Assembly: GCA_024529925.1 (NCBI GenBank)
Contig: JAFEUB010000787.1
Span: 3,729,501-3,793,500, forward strand
DNA length: 64,000 nucleotides
Origin: Ophthalmolycus amberensis
Taxonomy: Eukaryota; Chordata; Actinopteri; Perciformes; Zoarcidae
Reading direction: 5' to 3'
Position numbers and translations under genes: made by a program. Numbering within the stretch: position 1 is the stretch's first letter; each line of letters begins with the position of its first letter. Below are positions 24,543 through 35,884 of this stretch, one piece after another. Under the pieces are notes generated by a model. That model saw nothing but the letters and a program-made list of their open reading frames with translations, ran no database searches and was not told the origin of the DNA.

Positions 24543-26260
24543 TTGTCAGCTCTAATCGAATGTCAGTCATTTACAGTGTGAGCCATTTCTCTTCTGTCAT
24601 TAGTAAATCTTTGTCTCAGACTCGCAGCCACAGAGAACTCACTCAACAAGTGGCCGGAGAAGGCTTCACTTTGTTCAATATTTATCTTTTTTTCCCGTCC
24701 ATGCTAACTTTCAAAATAAAGGTAGACCTCCAAACAATTGACTGGCTGCCTGCCAATGTTGAATATACAAGCTTACACAGGCAGAGCAACCCCCGGCAAC
24801 ATTTGGCAGCAGTTTGCTGGTAGCGGTGTTTGGTGGCTAATGATAACCTCCCACTCAGAAATCTGCTTTGATTGTCCGGTAGAAGTACCCCGGGTCCTGC
24901 TCTGTCCAATTTTTAAAAATACTCAACAGTTGGCAGTTTGAGAATGATTGTAAATGTGGGATTACTGTCAGGCTTCAGCAAAAAATATGTCTTTCATGCC
25001 AGTATTAGAGTTGGCAGGTTGAGCTTGGCATCACCGACCAGGACCATGAGAGGATTTGATTCCTCTCATTCGAGTTCAGCTCTTCATATTAAAAGGCACA
25101 GCAGTGTGAAATACTTGTTACTCCAGATCAGTTGTTACCAAGTTAAGATTGATTCTATTTCTGATTGCTGTGTAATCAAAGATGCGTTAGTGCTGCCACG
25201 TCTGTCTGATCTCGGTTTGATTCCCTGATTGGTTCTTTTAAAGACTCTTTGACTTAAGTCCATTACACAGAAAAAAAATAAAACAGTTGTGTTGTTGTTT
25301 TTCTTCAGGACAGATTGCCGTGGCTTCTCAAACTACATGAAGTCATTGAGAGGTAAAAGCAAACAGACCTTTCATACACACAGACTGTTTATCGTGCACA
25401 CTCGCGTGAACATTTTGTACCGAAGACGCAACTCACTTTTTGAAATGACAGAAATGGAGAAGACGGTGTGTGTTTTAGAGGGTGAGAGGAGCTGAAGAGC
25501 CGAGCAGTGAGGTTAGGATATATGCAGGCGTGAAAAAAAAGATCAAAACTATCAAAGCTGGTTTTAAAAACTAAAAGGGAGTGAGGAAAGGGAGCTTGGG
25601 AGAGTAAAAACAGATTAACTGAGCGAGAGTGTAGAGAGCTGAGAAGTATGCCATCGCTCTCTTAAAACGACTGCGGCGACATCAAAGGATCTTTTCCAAC
25701 TCTTCCACACTCAGTCAGCCTTTATCCGCTCGTCCCTGTATCCCTTCTTTTCTCTCTTCACCTCCTTCTTCCCTGTAGCTGTTTGTGAACAGAGTTCTCC
25801 TCTTTCATGTCCACACAACATTACGGTGTTCAGTTCAGCAGTTATTACTAATTCTTCCCTCACTAACTATTTGCATTCTGTGTCTTCCCATCCCAGAGGA
25901 CGGTGTTCCCGCTCTGACGCTCTTGTGACGTGCTCCGCTTTGACACGCCTGTACAGACAGATTCTGCTCTATGGCGCCAAAGCCCTGGACTCCTCCTCCG
26001 GTCCAGACCACAATAGCCTGCCTCCAGCCCCTCCTGATGTCTTTTTTCTCTTCCTACACGGCGACTACGATCTTATTCAGCAGAGGATGGTGGCCCGGAG
26101 GGGACACTACATGAAAGCAGACCTGCTGCGTTCCCAGTTTGACGTTTTAGAGCCTCCGTCGGATGAAGAGAACGTGTTGCCTTTGGCGATCAGCAGGAGC
26201 GTCACTGACATGGCCGTGGAGGTCCAGACGCACATCGTTCGCCTCAATTCGTCAACATAA
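23839..26260 (+). CDS. idnk: IDNK, gluconokinase (five exons, 187 aa)
   Basis: Exons are 23839-23876, 24284-24314, 24407-24493, 25309-25352 and 25897-26260, all with GT-AG junctions and matching phases. The product is a P-loop small-molecule kinase that phosphorylates D-gluconate to 6-phosphogluconate using ATP. Residues 7-14 are the Walker A motif GVSGCGKS. They are followed by GWPLHEGDHFHPQGNIEKMA and GEPLTDQDRLPWL, the substrate-binding region of the family, and later CSAL and the lid-like RRGHYMKADLLRSQFDVLE. Length equals that I recall for human IDNK (187 aa). A Ser/Pro-rich insert sits before PDVFFLFLHGDYD. Start: the first ATG, which immediately gives the hydrophobic strand before the P-loop. 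AATAAA occurs at about 26290 and again near 26787. Exon 3 ends directly at a GT microsatellite. Confidence 0.94.
24494..24541 (+). repeat. (GT)n microsatellite forming the IDNK exon 3 donor
   Basis: The exon ends CAG and the intron begins directly with about 24 GT repeats, so every second position offers a GT dinucleotide. Confidence 0.95.
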
Positions 26261-27779
26261 ACCACAGTCCATATCTAGTTCACGTCTGAGAATAAAGCAC
26301 CTTTTCAGTTGTGGGGCAAAGCCACAGAGAAGCTTGTGCAGTAGCGGGAGTTTTGATTTTATCTTCCTATTGGCGCTTCAGTAGAGAATCTTTATGATCC
26401 TGTGGTGAAAGTGCCATTCCACTATGTTCTTGCTGCAGAGTGTTGCAAAGGTTTGAATTTGGACTATGCTTTATTTTGGTGCAAATGAGATATAAACCTC
26501 TAATAGTATGCCACGCAGAAAAAGGCGAGAAGTTCACACCAGCAGTTAAATGTAGTGTGGATAATAACTCTTTTTGAACATAGTCATTTTTTTACTTTTA
26601 TTTTGACGGCATGTTATGATGGACCAATCTTGTCTTACAAAAGAACAACAAAGGCTTTTTAAAATGTTTTGCACAGAAAATGAACCTAACTATGAAACAA
26701 AATGTATTTTAAAGGATTTTACCAATGAGATCATATTTTTCGTAGTCACTGTATTGTGTTGATTCAGTACGGGACGATGGAATTTAAATAAACTGATAAT
26801 GGTTTTGTATTTCCTCAAGTTTTTCAATCCCATGTTTAATATTTAATTGTACCTCTTAAGTAACTAATCGCTTCAGCTCTATAGGGAACTCATTTACATT
26901 TCAGAAAAGAACGCTTTTCTTAAAACCTGAAAGTTTGATTTAGTTCAGTTTGGTTTAGACTCTAGCGACACAATTAGCTCCTGGACAACAGACCCGTGGA
27001 AACACACATGCAATGTTTCTACAGCTATCTATAATTATTTAACACTTTCTTGACTAATTCTACTTAACTTAATACAATTGTATTGTTCCACATGACTCAA
27101 GATGATCCACCTGTTCCCCCCTTCAGCCTTACAGGTTTCTCTCGTCTGCTCCTCAATAGATTAAAAAAAATCTAAGCGGCTTTGCTGAAGTTTCTGGCAC
27201 TTAAATATCAGCAAATGCATGGATAAGTTTAGTTGCAAATGACTGCAAATCCATGTTTTTGTGTCATTTGATCAGTCAAAACAGCTCTAATGCGCTGACA
27301 CCACCTGCCAAATGCACAAACCCATCTTAAAGTGCAATCTTCAGACTGAATACGATGCAGTAGAAGGATTAAAGGTTTAGTTTTAACTCGTAACTGCTGC
27401 ACACTTGGTCTAGCTCCTCTGACAATAGCTTGATACCATACTAAAGGTCAGATCAGGTCACGGTTTCATGATTCCCATTTCCTGATCTATGAGCCTGAAG
27501 ACTCGCACACACACACATACGTGACCATGACCTCGACGCCCCAACACACTCAAACACACACACACACACACACCTCTACTCAGCACTGTAGAGCTGTTTT
27601 TGTGGTGTGACTCATCTGCAAACCTCAACCCGAATATTTTAGGAGCTTCTAATCCAGAAAAAACCCTTTGGCTACTCTCATATCTCACACATCCAGACGA
27701 ACGGGCACACACTGCAGCACACAGACACATCATTAGAGATTAAACCCCCCTTCAGTCTGGCAGCAACAGAGAAACACAG
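26261..27779. other. IDNK 3'UTR and intergenic spacer
   Basis: IDNK 3'UTR with AATAAA signals at about 26290 and 26787, then spacer with short (CA)n runs near 27508-27570. No coding signal seen. Confidence 0.6.
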
Positions 27780-27784
27780 ACAGG

Positions 27785-30310
27785 TTGTCAAAAGGATCAT
27801 ATTCACACATACAGTGACAGAAGTGCGGCCCTTTGTGAACTGTATCAGGCCATCACTGAACAACAGACCGCTCACCCAGACGGCTTCACCATCCTCGCTG
27901 GAGATTTCAACCATGCTAACCTTAAGACTGTCCTTCCCAAACTACATCAGCATGTTGATTTCCCAACAAGAGGGGAAAACATTTTGGATCTGGTCTACAC
28001 TACTCTTAAAGGAGCGTACAAGGCCTCACCCCTACCCCACATAGGGCTCTCTGACCACATCACCGTCATGCTAATGCCAGCATACAGACCAAGAGTGAAA
28101 GTCACCAGACCGGTTCTGAAGCAGGTACGGGTGTGGCCGGATGGGGCCTCCTCCGCTCTCCAAGACTGCTTTGACACAACAGACTGGGGAATGTTTAAGC
28201 AGGCAGCCACATACAACAATCACACAGACATTGAGGAGTACACAGACACTGTTACTTCTTACATTAGTAAGTGCATTGATGATGTGACTCATACAAAAAA
28301 CATCATCACTCGGGCTAACCAGAAGCCATGGCTGACAGGGGAAGTACATCGGCTGCTGAGGGCCAGAAACAACGCCTTCAGAGCCGGGGATGAAACTGGC
28401 CTGAGAAGAGCGAGAGCCGACCTGTCCCACGGCATCAGGAAAGCAAAACAGGAATACTCGAACAAGATAACCAGTCACTTTAAAGACAGCAGAGATACAC
28501 GGAGCCTGTGGCAGGGCATTCAGACCCTTACGGACTACAAACCCGTGCCACAGATCTGCGGCAGCAACATCTCTCTGCTAAACAACCTCAACAGTTTCTT
28601 TGCACGGTTTGAAACACAAAACAGCACACGTCCACACAAGACTCCGCCCCCTCCCCACGACCAGGCTCTGTGCCTGTCTGCTGCCAGCGTGAAGAGGATA
28701 CTCTCCAGTATCAACACCCGCAAGGCAACAGGTCCAGACAACATCCCTGGTCGCGTGTTGAAGGACTGCGCAGAGGAGCTTAAGGATGTCTTCACGGATG
28801 TCTTTAATACTTCTCTGAGACAAGCTGTTGTTCCATCATGCTTCAAGGCCACCATCATCATACCTGTGCCAAAGAAACCCACTCCGTCCTGCTATAATGA
28901 CTACCGTCCGGTGGCACTGACCCCCATAATTATGAAGTGCTTTGAACGGCTAGTCATGTCACACATCAAATCCATTCTTCCCCCCACCCTGGACCCTTTC
29001 CAGTTTGCATACCGTGCCAAGCGGTCCACGGAGGATGCAATCTGCTCTGCTCTCCACCCAGCCCTCACCCATCTGGACTCAAAGGACTCATATGTGAGAA
29101 TGCTGTTCATAGACTTTAGTTCAGCATTCAACACCATAATCCCACAAAAACTCATCTTCAAACTTGACCAGCTGGGGCTCAACACCTCGCTGTGTAACTG
29201 GCTGCTGGACTTCCTCAGTGAGAGGCCACAAGCAGTACGTGTCGGCAACAACACCTCGAGCAGCATCACACTGAGCACAGGGGCCCCTCAAGGCTGTGTG
29301 CTCAGTCCACTGCTCTTCACCTTGCTGACACACGACTGCACTACAACCTACAGCACCAATCACATGGTCAAGTTTGCAGACGACACAACTCTGGTTGGTC
29401 TCATCACCAACAACGATGAGACCCACTATAGGAAGGAGGTCAGCCTTCTGACCACATGGTGCAGAGACAATAACCTCCTTCTGAATAACAGCAAGACCAA
29501 GGAGATTATTGTTGACTTCCGGAGAGGCCATACTCAACACCCACCACTGACCATCGATGGTGCTGATATAGAGAGAGTGAGCAGCACCAAATTCTTGGGG
29601 GTGGACATCAGTGAGGACCTCTCGTGGACAGCCAACACAACATCACTGGTAAAGAAAGCCCAGAGGCGCCTCTACTTTCTCCGCAAACTAAAGAAGGCAA
29701 GAACACCACCACCCATCATGTGCACCTTTTACCGAGGCACCATTGAGAGCATCCTGACAAACTGCATCACTGTGTGGGGCGGAAGCTGCACTGACTATAA
29801 CAGGAAAGCCCTGCAGCGCATAGTGAACACAGCTGGAAGGATCATTGGTGCCTCACTCCCCTCCCTGCAGGACATATATGACACTCGCCTCACCCGCAAA
29901 GTGACCATGATTGTGCGCGACTCCAGCCACCCCTCACACAGTCTCTTCAGCCTCCTGCCCTCTGGGAGAAGATACCGGAGCCTCCGTGCTCGCACCACCA
30001 GACTCTCAAACAGCTTCATCCACCAGGCTGTTAGGAAGCTGAACTCGCTGAAATCTCTCCCTCCTCTCTTTTAAGACTCCCCATGTCCAACTGCTGCTAA
30101 ATACAGATTGATAGCTTTGTTGTTTTTATCTTATTATATTATATATATTGTCAAAATGTTTTAATGTTTTTAATGTTTTTTTAATCTATTGCACTTTACT
30201 CACTTTATGGTTTATGTTGGACTAGAGAGAAACGTCTTTTCAACTCCCCTGTATGTTCAGTACATGTGGAATTGACAATAAAGCAAACTTTGAACTTTTG
30301 AACTTTGATA
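27785..30310 (+). mobile_element. 5'-truncated L2-type non-LTR retrotransposon (LINE)
   Basis: One open frame runs from about 27800 to the TAA at 30072-30074. It starts inside the apurinic endonuclease domain (GDFNHANL; GLSDHITVML) and continues through a full reverse transcriptase. Motifs are FIDFSSAFNTI (catalytic Asp, motif A), GAPQGCVLSPLLF (motif B), FADD (motif C) and LGVDISEDLSW. The C-terminal region KAQRRLYFLRKLKKA to the final LNSLKSL is typical of fish L2/CR1-group elements. The 3' end has AATAAA and short reiterations of TTGAACTT, as expected of an L2 tail. The endonuclease N-terminus, ORF1 and promoter are missing, so this copy cannot move alone. The frame has no stop, which suggests a fairly recent insertion. 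Clade assignment is by recall; Rex1/CR1 is the alternative. Confidence 0.85.
27984..30074 (+). CDS. LINE ORF2 fragment: endonuclease C-terminus plus reverse transcriptase
   Basis: Longest uninterrupted part of the LINE reading frame (696 codons). The nominal start is a TTG; the frame actually stays open further upstream to about 27800, with no true ATG start because the element is 5'-truncated. Reverse transcriptase motifs A, B and C are intact. It is transposon protein, not a host gene. Confidence 0.85.
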   Translation: MDLVYTTLKGAYKASPLPHIGLSDHITVMLMPAYRPRVKVTRPVLKQVRVWPDGASSALQDCFDTTDWGMFKQAATYNNHTDIEEYTDTVTSYISKCIDDVTHTKNIITRANQKPWLTGEVHRLLRARNNAFRAGDETGLRRARADLSHGIRKAKQEYSNKITSHFKDSRDTRSLWQGIQTLTDYKPVPQICGSNISLLNNLNSFFARFETQNSTRPHKTPPPPHDQALCLSAASVKRILSSINTRKATGPDNIPGRVLKDCAEELKDVFTDVFNTSLRQAVVPSCFKATIIIPVPKKPTPSCYNDYRPVALTPIIMKCFERLVMSHIKSILPPTLDPFQFAYRAKRSTEDAICSALHPALTHLDSKDSYVRMLFIDFSSAFNTIIPQKLIFKLDQLGLNTSLCNWLLDFLSERPQAVRVGNNTSSSITLSTGAPQGCVLSPLLFTLLTHDCTTTYSTNHMVKFADDTTLVGLITNNDETHYRKEVSLLTTWCRDNNLLLNNSKTKEIIVDFRRGHTQHPPLTIDGADIERVSSTKFLGVDISEDLSWTANTTSLVKKAQRRLYFLRKLKKARTPPPIMCTFYRGTIESILTNCITVWGGSCTDYNRKALQRIVNTAGRIIGASLPSLQDIYDTRLTRKVTMIVRDSSHPSHSLFSLLPSGRRYRSLRARTTRLSNSFIHQAVRKLNSLKSLPPLF

Positions 30311-30775
30311 TCTGATGTTGGAGTAGGTGTCACGTGTGTCAGTTAATCCACTCGGTCTCTTAAGAGTGAGGACACAAAAGCAGGGATGGAAAACAGGGCG
30401 CAACCCTCACAATCACACATTTAATATTAGTTTAAATACATACATTACAGAAGTTTTAGCCAGCTGGTATGTTATGTTTGAGCTAAATATAGAGACAGAT
30501 TTCAGGGACATGACTTACATTACATGTAAATAATGAGAATAACATTTTATTATTTTGTACATAATTCCAGCTGAATAGACCGTATAGACCGCCCTCTAGT
30601 GTTCGTAGTGTAATAGTACAACATTACAGAGAATAGCGTGTATACCTACTTGAAAACGGGATTTTCTCTCAAATTCAGTGAAAGGAGTGGTGGACTATAT
30701 GCATCTGTCACTTATACAATAAATTACTACGTTTTTATCAATCAAAGATGATAAACCAGTTTGTGTTTGTCTTCT

Positions 30776-30781
30776 GGTTTT
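30776..30781 (-). terminator. Polyadenylation signal AATAAA of the ubiquilin gene
   Basis: AATAAA on the minus strand about 40 bases after the stop at 30822, implying a very short 3'UTR. Confidence 0.55.
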
Positions 30782-30821
30782 ATTGATCACTACAACAACT
30801 CAGGGTGCAACATTATGTATT

Positions 30822-33800
30822 TTAAGCTTCAGGTTTTGGACTCGTAGTTGAACAAAACAAACATCTGGAATACGTCACCTGAGCCTTTTTGTAAAGCACT
30901 TTGCAAGCGTTGATAATTATATCATTATGTTTGAGTGTAAGTGATTTTATGTCATATGTATATGCACAGATCAACATCTGTGTGTGGTTGTCAGAGACTG
31001 AGCAGATGTGTATCGCGGTGGTGAGGTCTCCTCCAGTGCTGATGAGGACCTGAAGGTTTGCCTCTCTGTCTCTGAAGCCCATTGAGCTCAGATGCTCCAG
31101 CTCGTCCTGGAACTCAGCCTCGTCAACATGGACCTGAGGAGAGTTATTTAAAGTCTTACTCATTACAATGACATCATCAACAAAAATCCTGTTGTGTGCC
31201 TCTTGGAGGGAAAATAAAATTTGATAAAATTCCATGCGTGTCTCAGCTGAATTCATTTTCTTTAAATAAATACAACAAACAGATGAATAGAGTTTCAAAG
31301 ATGAAAGGACTCTCTGGAGATCACACAGTCTATTTTGTTAGATTGAATATCGACAAGAAGTGCCAGCTGCACTGGCCTCTATGGTTCAAAATATCCTTGA
31401 CTGCTTTAAGGTGACATCCCACATCAAACGTCACATCTGGACGCGGCCAGTCAACTTTTGGCCTGAAAATGTTCTTTACATTTATTGGTGACATTTCAAT
31501 TCCAGGAGATGTACAGATCGATTACAGAAGCAGTCACGGTTATAAGGAAACACTGAGATACCCCATGATTGGTGTCAGCTAGCGCCTGTAGCATCTGTTG
31601 CACAAACTGCTGCTGCTGCTGCTGCTCTGTCACCGTGGCAACCCGAGGACCATTTCCTGATTGGCTGTTAAGGACAGAGTCAGATGGCAGCTCAGGGGCA
31701 TCGTTAACACCGGCTCTGCAAGATATGGTGGTAACTCGTCAAATGCTTTTACGGTTTCTTTAATGCACTTTGCATGAAAGTACTGCTTCTACCTAGCAAC
31801 TCAACCATCTTTTGAGTAATCCTCAGGTGAAGGTGTACTGTTCATTGTGCGTATTTATACTTACGTAGGTATCAGTGCAGGAGCCTCTGCAGCCAGAGTC
31901 TGTAGGCCCTGTTGGATTAGTAGCAGAGCCTCCATGGCTCTGGGGTTCAACATGGTTGACAGCAGCTCTGGACTCTGTAGCTACATATTTATCATTAATA
32001 ACACTCACAACATAAATATCTGTTTTAAGGATATCTATGTAGGAAAAAATACATGTTTCTAATGTTGGACCAGTCATAATACTGTTATCTAGTTGCAAGA
32101 AGAGAGGGTGTTTAGTAGTGAGGCAAATAAACTCACCTGTTGCAGGAAGAGAGGGATCTGCTGCCGCATCTGCTGCCGCATCTGCTGCAGCTGTGGATTC
32201 CCTGAGAACAAAGGGTGACTCAGCAGCATCTGAAACAGTATGAAAACGAGACATAGGAGACCTGTCAGAGTGTGTAGGATTTATGGGTATGTGTTAAGAA
32301 GTGGGGAGGGGAGGATTGTAGCCTGGTTCCACTCCTCTGGATTGATTTTTTTTTTTATTCAGCAATTCAGATGCTCATGAATAACAGAACCTAAAACATA
32401 AATTGCATGAAAATAAGCAATGTGATTACCTGTCATGTGTTTCCTGTCATGCATGTTTATGTGTTCGCATGCACCCATAAATTGTGTATGCGTCACCTGT
32501 GCAGCCAGGTCAGGGTTCTGGCTGAGGCAGCTGAGGACACTGCTGACGTAGGGCCCCGACAGCAGGCTCTCCATCAGTCCTGGACTGGCTGTGATCCCCT
32601 CCACCAGTGACTGCATGCCTGAGGAAAGAGGGAGGAGACCACAGATACAATATATATAACTTCAAATACATCACGAAGCTGAGAAAGCAGACGTTTGCCA
32701 GATTGGTTTGGTTGCCCCACTATTGCATGACGCTTGCGTATGGGCACGAGGTTCTACTTTTTTCTCTTGGTGTAGTTAAACTGTGTGGATTTGTATTTCC
32801 GTGCCTGCAGTACCAGTGCTCTGAGGGTTTGGATCAGCTCTGGGCGTGGCGGTCAGTTCTCTGAGGGGATCTGTGGAGGGACTGGAGACAGGGGGAGTAG
32901 CGTCGCTTTCTCCTTCAGTTGGCTGTTGAGTCCCAGATGATGCAGTCACGACTGGGGCTGCTCCCATCTGGATCTGAGAGGGTAAGGACACCACAAACAA
33001 CAGATTAAAAACACCAGATTAGTTTGACATCATCTGAACAGACGTAGTTCGGGAAAACATCATTTTGAAACCTGGACCTGTGATGATATGAGTCTTTTGG
33101 CGGCACTCTTCTGAAGGCCATCACAATCACCAGCGATGGTTTCAGGGTTTTCCTGCTCTGGCTGCAAATTGTCTAATGCTCTGTCTTCACTATGCATTAC
33201 CTCCTCTATCATGCAAGGGTTCCTGACGAGCTCCAGCACCTACAAGAGCAGAAGATATTGAACATATGGGTGGGAGAAATGAGTCAAGGAGAAAGCAACT
33301 AATTTCAAGTCGCAGTGAAATAGAAGACGTACCTTTTTTTCTCCTTTTAACTAATTAAAATCACACACCTGTCTTAATTCTAAAATACATAAGCACATTA
33401 CATATTTTTATACCCACCTCTGTGATGATATCTGCGTTGTTAAGCATATCTCCCACCTCTGGGTTCGTCTGCAGGAGCTGCTGAATCTGAGGACTAGACA
33501 GAATGAGCTGTCTAGTTAGTTGAGGGCTGGAGGAGGAGAGGGTGCTCTGCACGAAGGGGCTGCCCACGACACGCCGCATCATCTCCGGGTCAGCCAGCAG
33601 TTGTCTGTCCATCTGGCGCTGGAGTGCAGGGAAGAAGCCAGGCACGCTGTTTGTTAGGCCGAGACTATCCAGACACTCCACTATGGAAACAAGATCAGAT
33701 CAAAAGAACAAGAGTGAGTTGAGGAACTCGAGAGGTGAGTAGGATCTGATCAACCCATAGCGGCAATATAAGCCCCCATAGAGAGGACAGGGGAAAAAAA

Positions 33801-34974
33801 GGAGGTGAGGGGAGTTCATGTGCTCTGAAGTTCTTACCCAGACAAAGGGGAGAGGTGGGAGAGGGTGTGAAGCTTTCAGGGTCAGGATCCAGAACGGCTG
33901 TGGGCTCTGACTGGACCATTTCTGGTGCTGGATCACAGGTGGGCGCAGCAGACGGATGCTGAGGCCTGAGAGGGAAGGACCGAATCTGAGTCTAGAGCTC
34001 CAGGTAATAACTGAGTATGCATGAGGAGGAGGCGTTGGGCTCAAGTCAAATTGGATGTTTTTTTTGTGAGTCTGACACTGATACGGCATATGAATGTATT
34101 GATTTCCCCATTATGTAAAATGATGGTTGAATTTCAATGCATTTTTTTTGTGTGTGCCGTAACAGGACAAACACTTACTAACATGTGCCACTCTTCCCTA
34201 AAGTTAGGACATGAAGTGAGTGCAGACTTTTCTTCCTCAATACAATATAGTGCAGGTCTATTTAGGTCTAAATTTAGCAGAGCTTCATATTCTACCTTAA
34301 TGTGACATTGCACATGGCTTACTGTATGATTTAGGTTTACAAACTCTCCAGACTCTCCTAGTGCACAAAATTAACATGCAACGTATTTAAAAAGGAGGAT
34401 AAACCTTAAAAGTCACAGTCCACAGGCTGCATGTACATTAATAAAACAAATCCCGACACATAATAAATTGTAATATCTAGTCTAGTCTCTAGTCTAGCCT
34501 GCTGTGACCAAATAAGTAAATTCCATATACGTGTCTGTGTACCGTTGGATCATGCGGAGGCTGACTGACTCATCCTGGGCTTTAAGGTGACTCAGGAGTT
34601 CTGACTCTCTGAGGACCCGGCCTGAGTCCATCAGGACCAGCTGCTCTGCCGGGACCCCCAGGCGCTCTGCTAGACCCCATTTCAGCTGTACACAAATACA
34701 CACATCACAGCTTCTCAGGCAGAAACACGGCATGAAAATCAATAGACACACGTTTCTCAAAAGACGTAAGACTACAGCTGAAGCCCAAATCAAGCCATTT
34801 TACGCATGAAGCACCAGTGAGTGCGTTTGGCCTCCTGACCTGTCTGACGGTGCCGCCTCCTGTGACGGTGAAGTCCTTGCTCTCAGTGAGAGTTTTGACA
34901 GCGACGTGGATCATTTCAGTCCGGTCGCGACGATCACCGGGCGCTCTCGTCTCATCTTTCACCGCGTCTGACAT
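30822..34974 (-). CDS. ubqln1: Divergent ubiquilin at the UBQLN1 locus (11 exons, 595 aa)
   Basis: Exons on the minus strand: 34840-34974, 34543-34685, 33838-33965, 33418-33680, 33078-33239, 32814-32973, 32497-32618, 32137-32229, 31865-31980, 31562-31715, 30822-31133. Phases agree throughout. Ubiquilins carry ubiquitylated clients to the proteasome. Here an N-terminal ubiquitin-like domain (residues about 21-92) is followed by STI1-type helices (QMDRQLLADPEMMRRVVGSP; NPEVGDMLNNADIITE; MQSLVEGITASPGLMESLLS; LSQNPDLAAQMLLSHPLFSG; LNPRAMEALLLIQQGLQTLA) and a C-terminal UBA (SSMGFRDREANLQVLISTGG). Many usually invariant positions differ: the Ile44-like patch reads VLMDSGRVL, and the segment after DRALDNL is replaced by unrelated sequence. 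Length is close to human UBQLN1. Orthology rests on position between IDNK and GKAP1; on sequence alone it could be another ubiquilin paralogue. The last exon runs about 65 codons past the UBA. Confidence 0.85.
31609..31626 (-). repeat. (CAG)6 run in ubiquilin exon 10
   Basis: Encodes a six-glutamine run just before FVQQMLQALA. It is a coding trinucleotide repeat that may vary in length between individuals. Confidence 0.8.
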
Positions 34975-35884
34975 CTCCCGTCCGCACTGACGATGAGGAG
35001 CGCGCAGTCACGGTGCCGGAGGTGCGCGTCTGTCCCGATGACTCGGCAGAAAGTTGTGTGGATGAGCGTCAGCTTTGACCCGACTGCGCAGGGTGGTGTA
35101 AAAAACTCTTTATAATCTTTGGTACCTTTAATAATGTACAGTTCCTTACATGAGTGTCTCTGCGTGTAATCTGCTTAAATTATTAACTCAAGCCGAAGAA
35201 TTATGAAACCGGAGTCAATTTAAAGATATAGTACATCAAAAAACAGTAATAATAATCGACTATACGCTCTTAAAATGCCCTTTCACATTAAAGACATCTT
35301 CTCACAGCGTCAAAAAACGTATACAGGCTACTTTAAATGTCTCCAACGTGGTAACACTATGGGTCCAAAAGTACATTTTTATAATCTCTTCTAAAAACTG
35401 TATTTCAGCTCAACGCTCTTAGATTAGCATTTAGCTCTTTAGATTTCTGACACTATACAAAAAAAGGACAATTGTTTTTTCACTGAAAAAGTATTTTATT
35501 TACTCAACAGTGAGGGGGAAAAAAAAAGAACAAACCAAACATTTTGGCATTCAACACCCAACAGAAAGATGCCTGTGCCTGCAGGGGGCAGCACCGCGTG
35601 CCAACTGCCAGGCCACCATTTTAACAGGTTTATACTTAATCAGTTTTAAAAGCATCTGCAATTCTTGTTCAGCTGTGTAATACATCCTGCTGCCTCTGGA
35701 GTGTATTCTGTGTGTGTGTGTGTGTGTAGGTGTGTGTGTGTGTAATTAGGGGGGGCATGCATTATATGCTGACATGGAGTCCAAGCTAAAAAAAAAAGAA
35801 CAAGGTAAGAGAACCCTGATTGTGATCAGCAGTGCTTTTCTTAATTTGTTTATTTCATTTGACTTGTAAGGCCAGTTGGGACCT
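34975..35884. other. Ubiquilin promoter/5'UTR and GKAP1 3' flank
   Basis: The first ~100 bases upstream of the ubiquilin ATG are CG-rich and likely 5'UTR/promoter. The rest is AT-rich, with a short (TG)n run at 35710-35742. AATAAA on the minus strand near 35849-35854 is the likely GKAP1 polyA signal. Confidence 0.5.

Noticed and set aside
28071..29540. Several minus-strand ORFs of 75-139 codons
   Set aside because: Shadows of the LINE reverse transcriptase reading frame.
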